Assembly: GCA_963734955.1 (NCBI GenBank)
Contig: CAVTJO010000006.1
Span: forward strand, 310,001 to 374,000
Direction: 5' to 3'
Length of the DNA: 64,000 nt
DNA from: UBA11986 sp963734955
GTDB lineage: Bacteria; Bacteroidota; Ignavibacteria; UBA10030; UBA6906
This document shows positions 9,543 through 20,420 of the stretch, in pieces. Below the pieces are notes generated by a model. It had not been told where the DNA came from. It saw nothing but the letters and a program-made list of their open reading frames with translations, and made no database searches. The position numbers and the translations under genes are program-made. Numbering within the stretch: the first letter of the stretch is position 1; each line of letters starts with the position of its first letter.

Positions 9543-10256
9543 TTACCGCTCCCTGGCCCCCGTGTAGATCGAAGCAATACCAAGAGTCAGTCGTTCCTGT
9601 ACCGTATTGCTGAAGCCGACACGCTGCAGGATTGCAAGAAAATCTTCTCCTTCAGGGAACTTCATTACCGTGTCGGGGAGATACTGATAGGCCACATTGT
9701 TCCTCGATACAACACGACCGATTAGGGGAAGGAGCCGGCGAAAGTAGAAGAAATAGAGTTGTTTGAGTGGGAAGACGTGCGGGCGTGAAAACTCCAGGAC
9801 GAGGACCATTCCACCTGGTCGCAACACCCGATACATTTCTGACAGTCCCTTCTCCAAATGTTCAAAGTTTCTCGCCCCGAACGCAACGATCGCTGCATCA
9901 AAATAGCCTGTTTCAAATTGCAGGCCCTCGGCATCACCGGTGCGCAGCGAAATGATCGAATCGAGTCCTCTCTTCCTCAGCTTGGCTCGCCCCAGGGCGA
10001 GCATCTCTTCAGCGATATCCACCCCGACGACTTCTTGAGGATGAAGGCGCAGCGCCGCAATCGCAAAATCGGCCGTGCCCGTGGCAACATCGAGAATGCG
10101 CTGTGGACGTATCTCTCTGAGAAATTCAATTGCCTTCCTCCGCCAATAGAGATCAATCCCGCCGCTCAACAGGTGGTTCAGAAGATCGTATCGATACGCG
10201 ATCGAGTCGAATAGTGAACGGACGTATTGTTTCTGTGATGAATTTCCGTTCAACAT
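9543..10256 (-). CDS. menG: Demethylmenaquinone methyltransferase (MenG/UbiE)
   Basis: SAM-dependent C-methyltransferase for the last step of menaquinone synthesis. 237 residues, usual length. UbiE signatures are present: VRSLFDSIAYRYDLLNHLLS, GGIDLYWRRKAIEFL, SAM motif I ILDVATGTADFAIAAL, motif II region VVGVDIAEEMLALGRAKL, FGARNFEHLEKGLSEMYRVL and LRPGGMVLVLEFSRP. It starts 10 bases after the stop of the sortilin-like gene, so the two may be cotranscribed. Its position near mqnEA, mqnC and mqnD supports a quinone role. Confidence 0.95.
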   Translation of the reverse strand: MLNGNSSQKQYVRSLFDSIAYRYDLLNHLLSGGIDLYWRRKAIEFLREIRPQRILDVATGTADFAIAALRLHPQEVVGVDIAEEMLALGRAKLRKRGLDSIISLRTGDAEGLQFETGYFDAAIVAFGARNFEHLEKGLSEMYRVLRPGGMVLVLEFSRPHVFPLKQLYFFYFRRLLPLIGRVVSRNNVAYQYLPDTVMKFPEGEDFLAILQRVGFSNTVQERLTLGIASIYTGARER

Positions 10257-10266
10257 GAGCTCGGAC

Positions 10267-13200
10267 TCAGTTTTCGACCTTTATCGGTGTGTACGGCTCG
10301 AAGAATTCGATCTTTGCGGCATCCACCGCAGATTTGTATTTTGGCCAGTCGGTTTCAAAGAACCGATTGACGGCGTCCGCAAGTTTCTTGAGGCTCACGA
10401 CGGCCTGTCCCACTGCAATGCGCTGACTTTCTCCCGGTGCATCCCATGTGGTCGTCACGTACTGGGAAGCCTGTTGGAGCTTGCTTTGCAGCAGGGAGGG
10501 ATCGTTCCTGATTCCTTGCACCTCACGATCGTCAATGAGCTCATCAAATTTCTTAATGGAATCCTGCAGCGCCGTGCCAAGGTCCTTCACTTTTTTTGCT
10601 GTCGAGTCGGTACGTTCCTTGATGAGGCCGGCAATTTGCTCCATCCTCTTTTTGGCTTCGCGCAATCTATCAGCCGCATCGGTGGCTGTGTGGACACGCA
10701 AGAGCAATTGGTCCAGCATCGCGTAGTTCGCCTCCATGTCCTGCCGGGAGATTGTCGAACGAGGGTCGGCCTTGACGACGACATTCGCTGAGTCCATGTG
10801 CGTTCCGTATGCGAGCCGAACACGATATGTCCCTGGCAGTACATTGTATCCTCCGGGTTCAGGGGCACCCGGTTCAGGCTTTGCCTGAGTAGGCCAACGC
10901 TCGCCTTTTCGGTCGAGTCTCCACGTGATGCGGTTGATTCCTTTCTTCACTTTTTCCTTGAACGTCCGGAGCACTTCATTCTTCGAGGAAAGTACCTCGA
11001 CCTTTACGCTGTCCGGTGAGGATGTGGAATCCTTGACTGCACCCTTCTTCTTCGTCATGGAGAGTGTCGGGCGGAGTGATGCTGAAGGAAATCCGGGCAC
11101 CGTAGGTCCTGTTCTCGCCGGCGAAATCCGCATCGCCGGGAATCGGCGGACCGGGAGGTCCCTGCCTGAACAGAGCTTCCACTGCATCGGGGATGTCGAA
11201 TACGTGGAGAGGTTCGTCGAGAATCTTCGCCCCCTTCCGAGCGATTTCGCGCAACGGCCTGATGTCGTCAAGGACATAAACCGCTCGTCCGAATGTCCCT
11301 ATCACAAGATCGCCCTCATTTGGCTGGATGGTCATGTCCATGGTTGACACTGTGGGGTAACCCTGAGTCCATTTCGTCCATGCATCTCCACCATCGATGC
11401 TGACATGGAGGCCGAACTCGGTCCCGAGAAACATCAGCCGTGGCTCAACTGGATCCTGAACAAACGAAAGTGCGTACCCCCGGACATCCTTTGGATCAGC
11501 CAACCTCGTCCAGCTTGCGCCGAAGTTTGTTGTCCGGTACACGTACGGAGTCCAGTCATTCTGTCGATGATTGTCGAACACGACAAACGCATCCGCTGCA
11601 TTGTACGTTGAAGGCTTGAATCTGTGGTACCCACGTGCTGTCGGGAACGCCCTTCACATTCTTCACAACGTTGGTCCATGTCGTACCGCCGTTGGTCGTG
11701 ACCTGGACATTGCCGTCGTCTGTTCCAACCCAGATCACCCCTTTCTGGACCGGGCTTGGTGCGATCGTGATTATCGTGCAATAGTTCTCGGCAGCAGTCA
11801 CATCGTAGGTAAGCCCTCCGCTGTTAAGCTGACGTTGCTTGGACGTGTCGTTCGTTGTAAGATCGGGAGAAATGATCTGCCAGGAATCACCGCGGTTTGT
11901 ACTTTTATGAAGGAACTGGCTTCCATAATAGATTGTGCCGGGATTCAGCGGGTCAGTTGCCAGGCCGGCATTCCAGTTGAAGCGGAGTTCAATTCCTTGT
12001 GGATGGATGGGGCGAATGAACTTGTTGTCGCCGGTGAGATTGTCGTGTCGGAGGAGGTATCCACCCTGTGACATTGAGTAGCAAATCCGCGGGTCGGTTC
12101 TGTCCGGTGCAACATCAAATCCATCTCCCCAGCTAACCATTTCCCAGTTCTGATTTCTGATCGCATCCCATTGCCACAGGTACGACGGTCCCCGCCAGGA
12201 GCCGTTGTCCTGCAGGCCGCCGTAGATATTATAGGGCGTCTCGTTGTCCACGTTGATATGATAGAACTGACCGAGTGGAAGGTTCGTAATGTATCTCCAG
12301 GTCTTGCCATGGTCGCGTGAGATCGCCGCTCCGCCGTCGTTGCCGTCAATCATGAAATTCGGGTCGGTCTTGCTGATCCAGAACGCGTGATGGTCTCCAT
12401 GAATCTTGTAGTACGCGATGAACGTCTCGAAGGTCTTGCCGCCATCCTGACTCTCGGACACACTCGAGTGCAGGTAATACAGACGATTGTCATCATGCGG
12501 GTCAACGTAGCATTCCGCGTAATAAAACGGTCGGTCGCCTACATCCTTGTCGGAGATTTTTGTCCATTTGAATCCGCCGTCGTCGGAACGATAGAGGGCG
12601 TTCTTTTTTGATTCAACCAGTGCATAGATGCGGTCCGGATTGCTCGGGGCTATTGCCAGTCCAACGCGTCCGAGTTCACCTTTCGGAAGTCCATCCTCAT
12701 CAGTCCGTTTCTTCCAGGTTTGCCCACCGTCGACGGTCACATAGATGCCCGATCCGGGTCCGCCCGACTTGAAGAACCATGGCCATCTTCTGTATTCCCA
12801 CATTGCGGCGACAAGCTTGTTCGGGTTCGTAGGATCCATGACGATGTCTGCGACCCCGGTTCGTTCGTTGACGTACAGAATTTTCTGCCATGTTTTTCCG
12901 CCATCAGTTGTTTTGTACACACCACGGTCAGGTGTGTCTTCCCATGCGGAACCGAGCGCGCCCGCAAAGGCAACATCGGGATTGCGGGGATCGAGAAGGA
13001 GGCGGTGGATGTTGCGGGTTTTGTCGAGGCCGAGATGAATCCAGTTCCTTCCCCCATCAAGTGTTTTGTACACGCCGTCGCCGCTGTTCTGGCTGTTGCG
13101 GGGATTACCTTCTCCTGTTCCAATCCATACGACGTCAGGATCTCGCTGGTCAATGGCGATTGCCCCGATCGAGGCCACGGCCATCGTATCGAACACCGGC

Positions 13201-13481
13201 TCCCAGGCAACTCCTCCGCTTCTCGATTTCCATAATCCTCCCGATGCGCTGCCGATGTAAATGATATCAGGGTTCTGTTGAACAACGTCGATCGCTGTCA
13301 CGCGTCCACTCATCGCTGCAGGTCCAATGCTCCGTGGTTTCATATTCTCGAACTTGCTCATATCGAGCTTCTGACTGAACGCAGTCGCCGCCATCAGGAA
13401 CGCGATGAGTAACGCGGTAATTGCGCGTCGAGGAGGAATGTACAGGGAATTGCTTTCGCGGGACAAACATCGAGCATCCAT
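10267..13481 (-). CDS. Sortilin/BNR-repeat beta-propeller protein, split by two frameshifts
   Basis: Exported protein of about 1070 residues with a VPS10/sortilin-like propeller. ATG 13481 has GGAG six bases upstream and gives a signal peptide (RAITALLIAFLMAATAFSQ). Then come RSIGPAAMSGRVTAID and many BNR-like blades: YIGSASGGLWKSRSGG, VWIGTGEGNPRNSQNSGDGV, KTLDGGRNW, KTTDGGKTW, YRSDDGGFKWTKI, SISRDHG-type, VQVTTNGGTTWTNV. The frame shifts by one extra base near 11610 and again near 11045, each time continuing in good homology (NAADAFVVFDNHRQND, FGLHVSIDGGDAWTKW, then GINRITWRLDRKGERWP and a helical carboxy-terminus). Gene length modulo three agrees with two single-base insertions. These proteins are common in FCB bacteria; the role is unknown and glycosidase activity is unproven. 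Confidence 0.8.
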
Positions 13482-13754
13482 TGGTTCTCCGTGTTGTTGG
13501 TTAGTCACCGGGCTCTCTTGCGCCGCACCTGGCGGGTATTGAGGATGTTACAGACGTGGCGTGAATTCTCAGACGAACTGGCAAAAAGATAACAAAGAAA
13601 TAATGCAGTTCCAAACCAACCCGTTCGTGGAAGGGGACTATGGTGGCATGAGTCCTTCCTCAACCACTTTCCATCGAACCACATCTTGCTTCATAGTACG
13701 AAAAGCAATAAGTTCTCCCAATATTCCTGAATTTACTCACACGCAATTTTCTCC

Positions 13755-15215
13755 ATGAAGCAGCACGCCATCAGCATCATCCTTGTGATTTCTTTGCTGG
13801 TTCGGTTGTATCATATCACCTTTCCGGTCGCCGGATTTCAAGCATGGAGACAGGCGGACACCGCTGCTGTTGCAAGGAACTTCTATGAGAATGGATTCCA
13901 TCTCCTCCACCCTCAGATTGACTGGGGGGGCAACACATCAGGCTATGTGGAAATGGAATTTCCGATCTATTCCTTTGTGGTTGCGCTCCTGTACAAAGCC
14001 TTTTTTCCCTCCGATATGTGGGGAAGACTCCTCTCGGTCCTTTTTTCACTTCTGACCATCTACGGATTATACCTGCTCACGAGGAAGCTACTCGGAGAAT
14101 CTGTTGGTTTGTGGGCAGCAGGAATCTATGCAATACTCCCCCTGAACATCTTCTACACCCGCGCCTTCATGCCTGAATCGGCGATGCTCATGTGCTCGGT
14201 ATGGGGAATATATCATTTTTCCGAATGGCTTGACAGAAGGAGGATGACGAACTGGCTTCTCTCCGTCGTGTTCATTTCGCTTGCCGCTTTGCTGAAGATA
14301 CCGGCACTGTATCTGGGGCTTCCCCTGCTCTTCCTGAGTTGGACGGTATTTCAGAAACGAGTGTTCCTTCAATGGCGCATATGGCTATTTGTTCTCGTTG
14401 TGTTTACATCGGTCGGTCTGTGGTACTACCACTCCTATCAGCTCTATAAGTCCTCGGGACTGACGTTCGGCATCTGGTTTATTGGAACGAACAAGTGGGG
14501 GATGGTGGAGCCCCTGCTGACATTGAAATGGTACAACGACATTCTTTTCAAGAGTATTGCGGAGCGACATCTGACATATGCCGGATTCATACCATTTGTC
14601 ATCGGACTGTTCATCCCAAGACAATCGCTCAAGGAACATCTCTTTGACTGGTGGCTGATTGCTCTGGTTGTCTACTTCTTTATAGTAACGACTGGCAACC
14701 AGATACATGAGTACTACCAATTACCGTTCATCCTTCCGGCGGTCGTATATGTGGCAAAGACGTTCGACAGATATCTCTCACTTCAGGCATTCCCGCATCA
14801 CTGGCGGCAGAGACGAACGTTCACGACAGTGCTGCTTCTTTGCCTTTGCGGGATTCCAATCCTGAGTTTTCTGAGAGTCAGTACATTCATGAAGGGCGAG
14901 CGGCTCGATGGTTCATTATTTCAATTAGCGCAATCGGTTCAAACATCGACGCGTCGAAGTGATTTGGTAATTGCTGTGGATAATGGTGACCCTGTTGTTC
15001 TCTATCGTGTTGATCGAAAAGGTTGGCATAGCCTGGCGTGTGGACTCACATCCGCCTCCATCGAAGACGAGGCGCGCCTCGGCGCTCAATATGTTGTTGG
15101 CCAGAAGGAATTGTTCGCCTCCGGAGGGTGTGAAGCTATAATGGATTCTCTCATGGAGCATTTCCCGGTGGTGACAAACACTGACTCATATTTCATTTTG
15201 AAGACTCGACGGTAA
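13755..15215 (+). CDS. Polytopic glycosyltransferase, GT39/ArnT-like (PMT_2)
   Basis: 486 residues with about ten membrane helices. The amino-terminal loop carries GFQAWRQADTAAVARNFYE, with the conserved RQAD region and acidic residue typical of the dolichyl/undecaprenyl-phosphate-sugar dependent PMT family; LPLNIFYTRAFMPESAMLM also fits. The first helix acts as an anchor (AISIILVISLLVRLYH). The soluble carboxy-terminal ~90 residues (LVIAVDNGDPVVLYRVDRKG) lie after the last helix. It likely moves a sugar from a lipid carrier to an exported acceptor. It is divergent from the sortilin-like gene; the 273-base gap between the two starts shows no recognised RNA or clear promoter. Confidence 0.75.
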   Translation: MKQHAISIILVISLLVRLYHITFPVAGFQAWRQADTAAVARNFYENGFHLLHPQIDWGGNTSGYVEMEFPIYSFVVALLYKAFFPSDMWGRLLSVLFSLLTIYGLYLLTRKLLGESVGLWAAGIYAILPLNIFYTRAFMPESAMLMCSVWGIYHFSEWLDRRRMTNWLLSVVFISLAALLKIPALYLGLPLLFLSWTVFQKRVFLQWRIWLFVLVVFTSVGLWYYHSYQLYKSSGLTFGIWFIGTNKWGMVEPLLTLKWYNDILFKSIAERHLTYAGFIPFVIGLFIPRQSLKEHLFDWWLIALVVYFFIVTTGNQIHEYYQLPFILPAVVYVAKTFDRYLSLQAFPHHWRQRRTFTTVLLLCLCGIPILSFLRVSTFMKGERLDGSLFQLAQSVQTSTRRSDLVIAVDNGDPVVLYRVDRKGWHSLACGLTSASIEDEARLGAQYVVGQKELFASGGCEAIMDSLMEHFPVVTNTDSYFILKTRR

Positions 15216-15365
15216 TGCCTTGACTTTCACATGAGCAAGCCGTATCATCCTTCGAGTTCTGACGAGGATGGTTTCTTGACTGTGAAGAATCACAGACCTT
15301 CTGCAGAAGCAACTATAAAGGCCTTCACTGAATTCCGGTGAGGGTCTTGCGTTTTTCTGGGTAGA

Positions 15366-16470
15366 ATGAAACGAACGAAAGACATAACACTCAAGGGAGG
15401 GCAAAACTGGTCGTACGCCATCCACATCGCTCAGGGCATGTTCGGCAGATTTCCGGAGATGGTCTATCGCATGGCAAGAGGCTCATCGGTTTACATATTG
15501 ACTGATTCCAATGTGAAGAACCTCTATGGCCGCACGTTGCTCCGTTCGTTCCTGAGGGATAGTGTTGACGCTTGGATGATCGACTTTCCCGCCGGTGAGC
15601 AATCGAAGAATGCAGATCTGGTGAACATGCTGCACACGCAGCTTCTGGAACATGGTGTACGGCGCGATAGCCTCATTGTTGCACTCGGCGGTGGCGTCGT
15701 TGGTGATGTCGCAGGATACGTAGCAGCAACTGTCCTCAGAGGAATCAGGTACATCCAGGTTCCCACAACATTGCTCGCCCAGGTCGATAGCAGCGTGGGG
15801 GGGAAGGTCGGGATTGACCATCCACTTGGCAAGAACCTCATTGGAGCATTTCATCAGCCGTCGGCGGTGTATGTGGACCCATTGGTACTGAACACGCTGC
15901 CTGAGCGGGAGTTTCGCAGCGGCTTGGCTGAAGTGGTGAAGATCGCCGCCGCTCTTGATGCCTCGTTCTTCAGTTTCCTTGAGAAGAAGGGGCCGAGAGA
16001 TTCGTCAAGAAGCGTCCAAAGGTATTGTGTGAGACTTATTGCCCGATCTGTGCGACTAAAAGCGGCAGTTGTCATGAAGGATGAGCGTGACACCGGTCTT
16101 CGTGCAACACTCAACCTCGGACACACCATCGGTCATGCCGTTGAAGCAGCGAGCGGTTACCGACTTCGTCACGGTGAGGCAGTTGCGATTGGATTGGCGG
16201 CGGAGTCGAGGATTGCACGCGATATGGGCTTGCTCAGCACGAATGAATTTGCCAGGCTGCTTCGTCTCTTGCACAGGCTTGGCCTTCCTTTATCGCTTCC
16301 CAGAATCAAAGACCGGAAGAGGTTTCTCGAGCGCGATCGCAATCGATAAGAAATCCGTTGGCCCGGCCACGAAGTTTGCCCTGCTGAAGAATATTGGTTG
16401 CACGGTGGTAGGAGTAGAAGTACCCAGTCCGTTTATCGAGGCACTTCAGAAGAACGTTGCCAGATCATGA
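15366..16470 (+). CDS. aroB: 3-dehydroquinate synthase, frameshifted near 3' end
   Basis: Second step of the shikimate pathway. NAD and metal-site motifs are intact: FPAGEQSKNADLVNMLHTQL, LIVALGGGVVGDVAGYVAAT, QVPTTLLAQVDSSVGGKVGI, DHPLGKNLIGAFHQP, GLAEVVKIAAALD and LNLGHTIGHAVEA (metal ligands), RHGEAVAIGLAAE. The frame first stops at 16349, but shifting one base near 16325-16340 restores AIAIDKKSVGPATKFALLK and a normal end at 16470. Gene length is 3n+1, matching one inserted base. Its TGA overlaps the ATG of the next gene (ATGA at 16467-16470). An essential pathway gene with a single indel next to intact neighbours suggests a consensus error. Confidence 0.9.
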
Positions 16471-17943
16471 TCATCGTTTCCATCGTTGGCCCCTCAATGC
16501 AAGAGGCCCTTGCCCAGGTTGCCGGCTCTGCTAAACATGCCGACATGTACGAGTTCCGTCTTGACTTGATGGCGAGGCCGAACATCGCCAACCTGATTTC
16601 GTCAACCCGAAAACCGACGATTGTCACGTGCAGACCCGCGTGGGAAGGTGGAGGATTCTCCGGTTCGGAACGCGAGCGGATCGGGATGCTTGATTTCGCT
16701 TCGGTATTTGGTGCTCACTACGTGGACATTGAGCTTAACTCCAGCGCGTCGATCGTGGCCGATTTTATCCGTCGACAGAAGGAAACGAAAGTAATTGTCT
16801 CTCATCATCTTCTCGGCGGAGAGTTGTTCGATGTACGCCGGATCTACAAGGCGCTTCATGCAACCGGGGCGGATGTCATCAAGTTCGCGTACGAAGCGAC
16901 CGACTCGTATGAGAATCACCTCGCGTTCGATTTCCTCGAGCTCGCGAAACATGACAAGCGCAAGGCAGATCGCGATTGCACTGGGGGATGCGGGTGAGCC
17001 AAGCCGGATTCTGTACCGGAAGTTTGATGGCTGGGCCACCTACGCGTCGACTGAAGACGGCAAGAGTGCTGCATCGGGACAAATTCGGGCCAGCCATCTC
17101 AAGGAATTGTATCATGCGGACAAGCTGACTCCTGGAACAAAGGTGTACGGTGTCGTTGGTAATCCCGTCAGTCAAAGCAAGGGTGCTTACATCCACAATC
17201 CCCTCTTCCGTCGAGCGAGGAGCAACGCGGTTTACTGCAGGTTCCACGTTCTCAATTTGGAACGCTTCGTGTGTTTGATGGCTCCGCATCTTCACGGCTT
17301 CAGTGTAACGTTGCCGCACAAACAGAATGTGATGAGGTATCTCGATACGGTTGATCCGCATGCGAGGGCTATAGGAGCGGTGAATACAGTTGTTCGTCGT
17401 GGCAACAAACTTGTCGGCACAAACACAGATGCGACCGGCGCTCTCGACGCCATAGAACAGGTGGCAAGAGTGAAGGGGAAGAGGGTTCTGATTCTTGGTG
17501 CTGGCGGGGCGGCGCGGGCGATCGTGTACGAAGCCAAGAGGCGGGGGGCGGAGGTAATCGTTGCCAACCGGACCGCGACCAACGGACAGCAATTGGCGAC
17601 AGAACTCGCCTGTGAGTTTGTGAAGTGGAACTCACGAACCGGTGTTGAATTCGATGTGCTTGTCAATGCAACGCCGGTTGGAATGGCACCCCGCATCGAT
17701 GAGTCGCCGTTCTCGAAGAGATTTCTGAGGCGAAAGATTGTGTTCGATGCCGTGTACAATCCGCCAATGACGAGGCTTTTGAAGGAGGCGAAGAGTGCCG
17801 GCGCGAGAATCGTGCCGGGCACGGAGATGTATCTGCGACAGGCTGCTTTGCAGTCCGAAATGTATACGGGGCGCAAACCCGACATCAATTCCATGCGGAA
17901 GCTTCTACAGACTGACGCCGGAACATCAGTCGGCAGATCCTGA
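16467..17943 (+). CDS. aroD/aroE: Bifunctional 3-dehydroquinate dehydratase (type I) / shikimate dehydrogenase, frameshifted
   Basis: Two consecutive shikimate enzymes appear as one gene, as in plants, chlamydiae and some other bacteria. Amino-terminal type I dehydratase: MIIVSIVGPSMQEALAQV, MYEFRLDLM, TIVTCRPAWEGGGF, VIVSHHLLGG (active-site His) and VIKFAYEAT (Schiff-base Lys). A one-base insertion at about 16955-16972 shifts the phase; after it come GEPSRILYRKFDGWATYAST, EDGKSAASGQI, then AroE: VYGVVGNPVSQSKGAYIHNP (substrate motif SQSK), GFSVTLPHKQNVM (catalytic Lys), GAVNTVVRRG, GTNTDATGALDAIE and LILGAGGAARAIVYEAKRRG (NADP site). About 491 residues after correction. No stop or start separates the domains, so the fusion does not depend on where the indel is placed. 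Confidence 0.88.
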
Positions 17944-17972
17944 ACCAAATTAACCATATCGCGAATCCTACA

Positions 17973-19142
17973 TTGTTCTCCTCACGTACGAACTGGTCCC
18001 GACACCCAAATCGTCTCACGACTCTGGCAAATGATCTCCGTCAGAAAGGGGAGGAGTTCATCGATCTCACCATCTCCAACCCCACTCAGTGCGGGATCGT
18101 CTATCCGGTCGATGACGTCATGGCGTCTCTCTCCCGGCTTCGCTCACTCCACTATGAACCAGACCCGAAGGGATTACTATCAGCGCGCGAAGCGGTCGCA
18201 GTCTACTATCGACTCAAGGGTGTGAGGGTCGATGTGAATGACATTATCCTGACTGCGAGCACGAGCGAGTCGTACTCGATGATCTTCAAACTGTTGTGTG
18301 AGCCCGGCGACGAAGTACTGGTCCCGATTCCATCGTATCCGTTGTTTGAATTTCTGGCGCAGCTGAATGATGTCACTATCAAACCGTATGCGCTACGCTA
18401 CGATGGTGAATGGCACATCGACGTCTCATCGGTTGAGAGGTCCTTTTCAAAACGAACGAGAGCAATTGTAATCGTAAGCCCTCACAATCCGACCGGGACA
18501 TTTCTGAAAAAGAATGAACTTGCCGCACTCACGTCCTGTGGGGCATCCGGTGTGGCTCTCATTGTTGATGAGGTGTTTGCCGACTATCAGTTCGCCGATG
18601 ATCCTGCCAGAGTGATTTCTACGGCCGGTGTTTCCGATGTCCTCACGTTCACACTCAATGGCATTTCCAAGCTGGCGGGTCTTCCGCAGATGAAGTTGGG
18701 CTGGATGGTTGTTTCCGGTCCGGCGGACCGTAGAAGCGAGGCGCTGTCCAGGTTGGAGATTGTGGCGGACACATTTCTTTCGGTGAACACACCGGTTCAG
18801 GTTGCGTTGCCGCAGTTGCTGGAAATTGGGGCGAAAGTTCGTGCAGGGATTCGCAGCCGGGTTTCCGGGAACAGGACCACGCTTGAACAGCTTGGCGGAA
18901 GGTACTCGCCCTGGTCGTTGCTCCACAGTGAGGGCGGATGGTATGCGGTCGTGCAGGTTCCCCGAACGAGAACAGCCGAAGAATGGGCACTGGGGCTGCT
19001 CGGCGATGCCGGAGTCTATACGCATCCAGGATATTTCTTTGAGTTCCAGGAAGACAATGTACTTGTCTTGAGTCTCCTCCCGCGGCCAACGGAGTTTCGT
19101 GAGGCTGCCACAAAGTTACGGGACTACATCCATGGCCATTAG
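17973..19142 (+). CDS. Class I/II pyridoxal-phosphate aminotransferase
   Basis: 389 residues with fold-type I motifs: LTISNPTQCGI, LTASTSESYSMIFKLLCEPG, PIPSYPLFEFLAQL, IVIVSPHNPTGTFLKK, LIVDEVFADYQF and the PLP-Lys segment LNGISKLAGLPQMKLGW. The start appears to be TTG 17973; no ATG exists before residue 51, and FSSRTNWSRHPNRLT matches the amino-terminus expected for this subgroup. It lies between aroDE and aroA with short gaps (29 and 21 bases), so it is part of the operon. An aromatic-amino-acid or prephenate transamination role is plausible from context only; alanine-type activity is the alternative. Confidence 0.88.
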   Translation: MFSSRTNWSRHPNRLTTLANDLRQKGEEFIDLTISNPTQCGIVYPVDDVMASLSRLRSLHYEPDPKGLLSAREAVAVYYRLKGVRVDVNDIILTASTSESYSMIFKLLCEPGDEVLVPIPSYPLFEFLAQLNDVTIKPYALRYDGEWHIDVSSVERSFSKRTRAIVIVSPHNPTGTFLKKNELAALTSCGASGVALIVDEVFADYQFADDPARVISTAGVSDVLTFTLNGISKLAGLPQMKLGWMVVSGPADRRSEALSRLEIVADTFLSVNTPVQVALPQLLEIGAKVRAGIRSRVSGNRTTLEQLGGRYSPWSLLHSEGGWYAVVQVPRTRTAEEWALGLLGDAGVYTHPGYFFEFQEDNVLVLSLLPRPTEFREAATKLRDYIHGH

Positions 19143-19163
19143 TCAGATGAGGCGCCACGACTC

Positions 19164-20420
19164 ATGATCAAGGAAATCAGGACCACCGGCCCGGTTCATG
19201 CACGTATCCATGTTTCCGGGTCAAAAAGCATCACGAACCGTGCACTTGTTTGTGCAGCTCTTGCAGATGGAGAGTCGACTCTTCGCGGTGCCTCCGATAG
19301 CGATGACACAGCATTGATGTCGAATGGTCTCAACCAGCTCGGTGTTCTGGTAAGAAGGAGTGGCGACTTACTGATTGTTTCCGGTACCGGTGGTCGTCTC
19401 TTTGCGCCGAAGTTTCCGATACCTGTTGGAAACGCGGGGACGACATTTCGTTTTCTTCTTTCGGTCGTTGCCCTTGCAGAAGGCAAGACGACCTTCGAGA
19501 CCGACATCAGAATGGCCGGACGCCCGATTGACCAGTTGCTTGATGCGATTGGCCAATTCGGTGTGAGGACAGAGTCCCTTGGCACGCGCTTCATTGTTCA
19601 CGGGGGAGGTGTTGCCGGCGGCACAGCCGTGATGGGTGCTGAGAAGAGTTCTCAGTTTCTTTCGTCACTTCTCATGGTTGCACCGTACGCAAAAGCGGAT
19701 GTGAAGATTGAAGTCGAAGGGAAGATCACGTCGTCTGCGTATGTTGACTTGACGAAGGCAGTGATGAAGCAATTCGGGATCAATGTTATGTGTGAAGATG
19801 GCAATATCTTTGGGGTAAAATCGGGTCAGAGATACTCGTCGACAGAATTCTCTGTTGAACCCGATGCCTCAGGTGCATCATATTTTCTCGCGGCTGCAGC
19901 CATTGCCGGCGGGGAGATTATCGTTGAGGGGTTGAAGTCCTCATTGCTTCAGGGAGACGTGAGGTTCATGGATGTGTTGAGGCAGATGGGCTGCAGCGTC
20001 AGTGAAGAGTATGGAGGGACCAGAATTCAAAGTTCGGGCAAGTTGAGGGGTATTGATGTTGATTTGAACTCCATGCCCGATGTGGTTCCCACACTTGCTG
20101 TAACAGCACTGTTTGCGGACGGGATCACGCGAATTCGGAATGTCGGCCACCTTAGACACAAGGAATCAGACAGATTGCAGGCGATCACCGATGAGTTGCA
20201 GAAGCTCGGTGCATTCGTTAGTGTGATTGATGATGGTTTGGAAATCCGCCCGGGTTCTCTCCACGGTGCACAGGTTGATACGCACGATGATCACCGGCTG
20301 GCAATGAGCTTTGCGCTTGCCGGTCTGAAGGTGCCGGGTGTGAAAATCGAAAACCCCGACTGCGTCAGGAAATCATTCCCGACGTTCTGGAGAGAGTTTG
20401 AAAAGCTCTACAAGAGCTAA
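19164..20420 (+). CDS. aroA: 3-phosphoshikimate 1-carboxyvinyltransferase (EPSP synthase)
   Basis: Sixth step of the shikimate pathway: adds enolpyruvyl from PEP to shikimate-3-phosphate. 418 residues, usual length. Family motifs: HVSGSKSITNRALVCAALAD, FPIPVGNAGTTFRFLLSV, TDIRMAGRPIDQLLDAI, EKSSQFLSSLLMVAPYA, VEPDASGASYFLAAAAIAGG, MPDVVPTLAVTALFADG, IRNVGHLRHKESDRLQAITD and DTHDDHRLAMSFALAG. Its TAA at 20418-20420 abuts the left end of the inserted GxxExxY element. Shikimate kinase and DAHP synthase are not in the window. Confidence 0.97.
   Translation: MIKEIRTTGPVHARIHVSGSKSITNRALVCAALADGESTLRGASDSDDTALMSNGLNQLGVLVRRSGDLLIVSGTGGRLFAPKFPIPVGNAGTTFRFLLSVVALAEGKTTFETDIRMAGRPIDQLLDAIGQFGVRTESLGTRFIVHGGGVAGGTAVMGAEKSSQFLSSLLMVAPYAKADVKIEVEGKITSSAYVDLTKAVMKQFGINVMCEDGNIFGVKSGQRYSSTEFSVEPDASGASYFLAAAAIAGGEIIVEGLKSSLLQGDVRFMDVLRQMGCSVSEEYGGTRIQSSGKLRGIDVDLNSMPDVVPTLAVTALFADGITRIRNVGHLRHKESDRLQAITDELQKLGAFVSVIDDGLEIRPGSLHGAQVDTHDDHRLAMSFALAGLKVPGVKIENPDCVRKSFPTFWREFEKLYKS

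Noticed and set aside
12720..13235. Long open frame antisense to the sortilin-like gene
   Set aside because: It has no recognisable domain and lies opposite strong BNR-repeat homology; such open antisense frames are expected at this base composition.
16795..16960. Upstream extension of the AroE part as its own gene start
   Set aside because: The stretch before the frameshift is the dehydratase gene read out of phase; its residues are Ser/Arg-rich and unlike any family.
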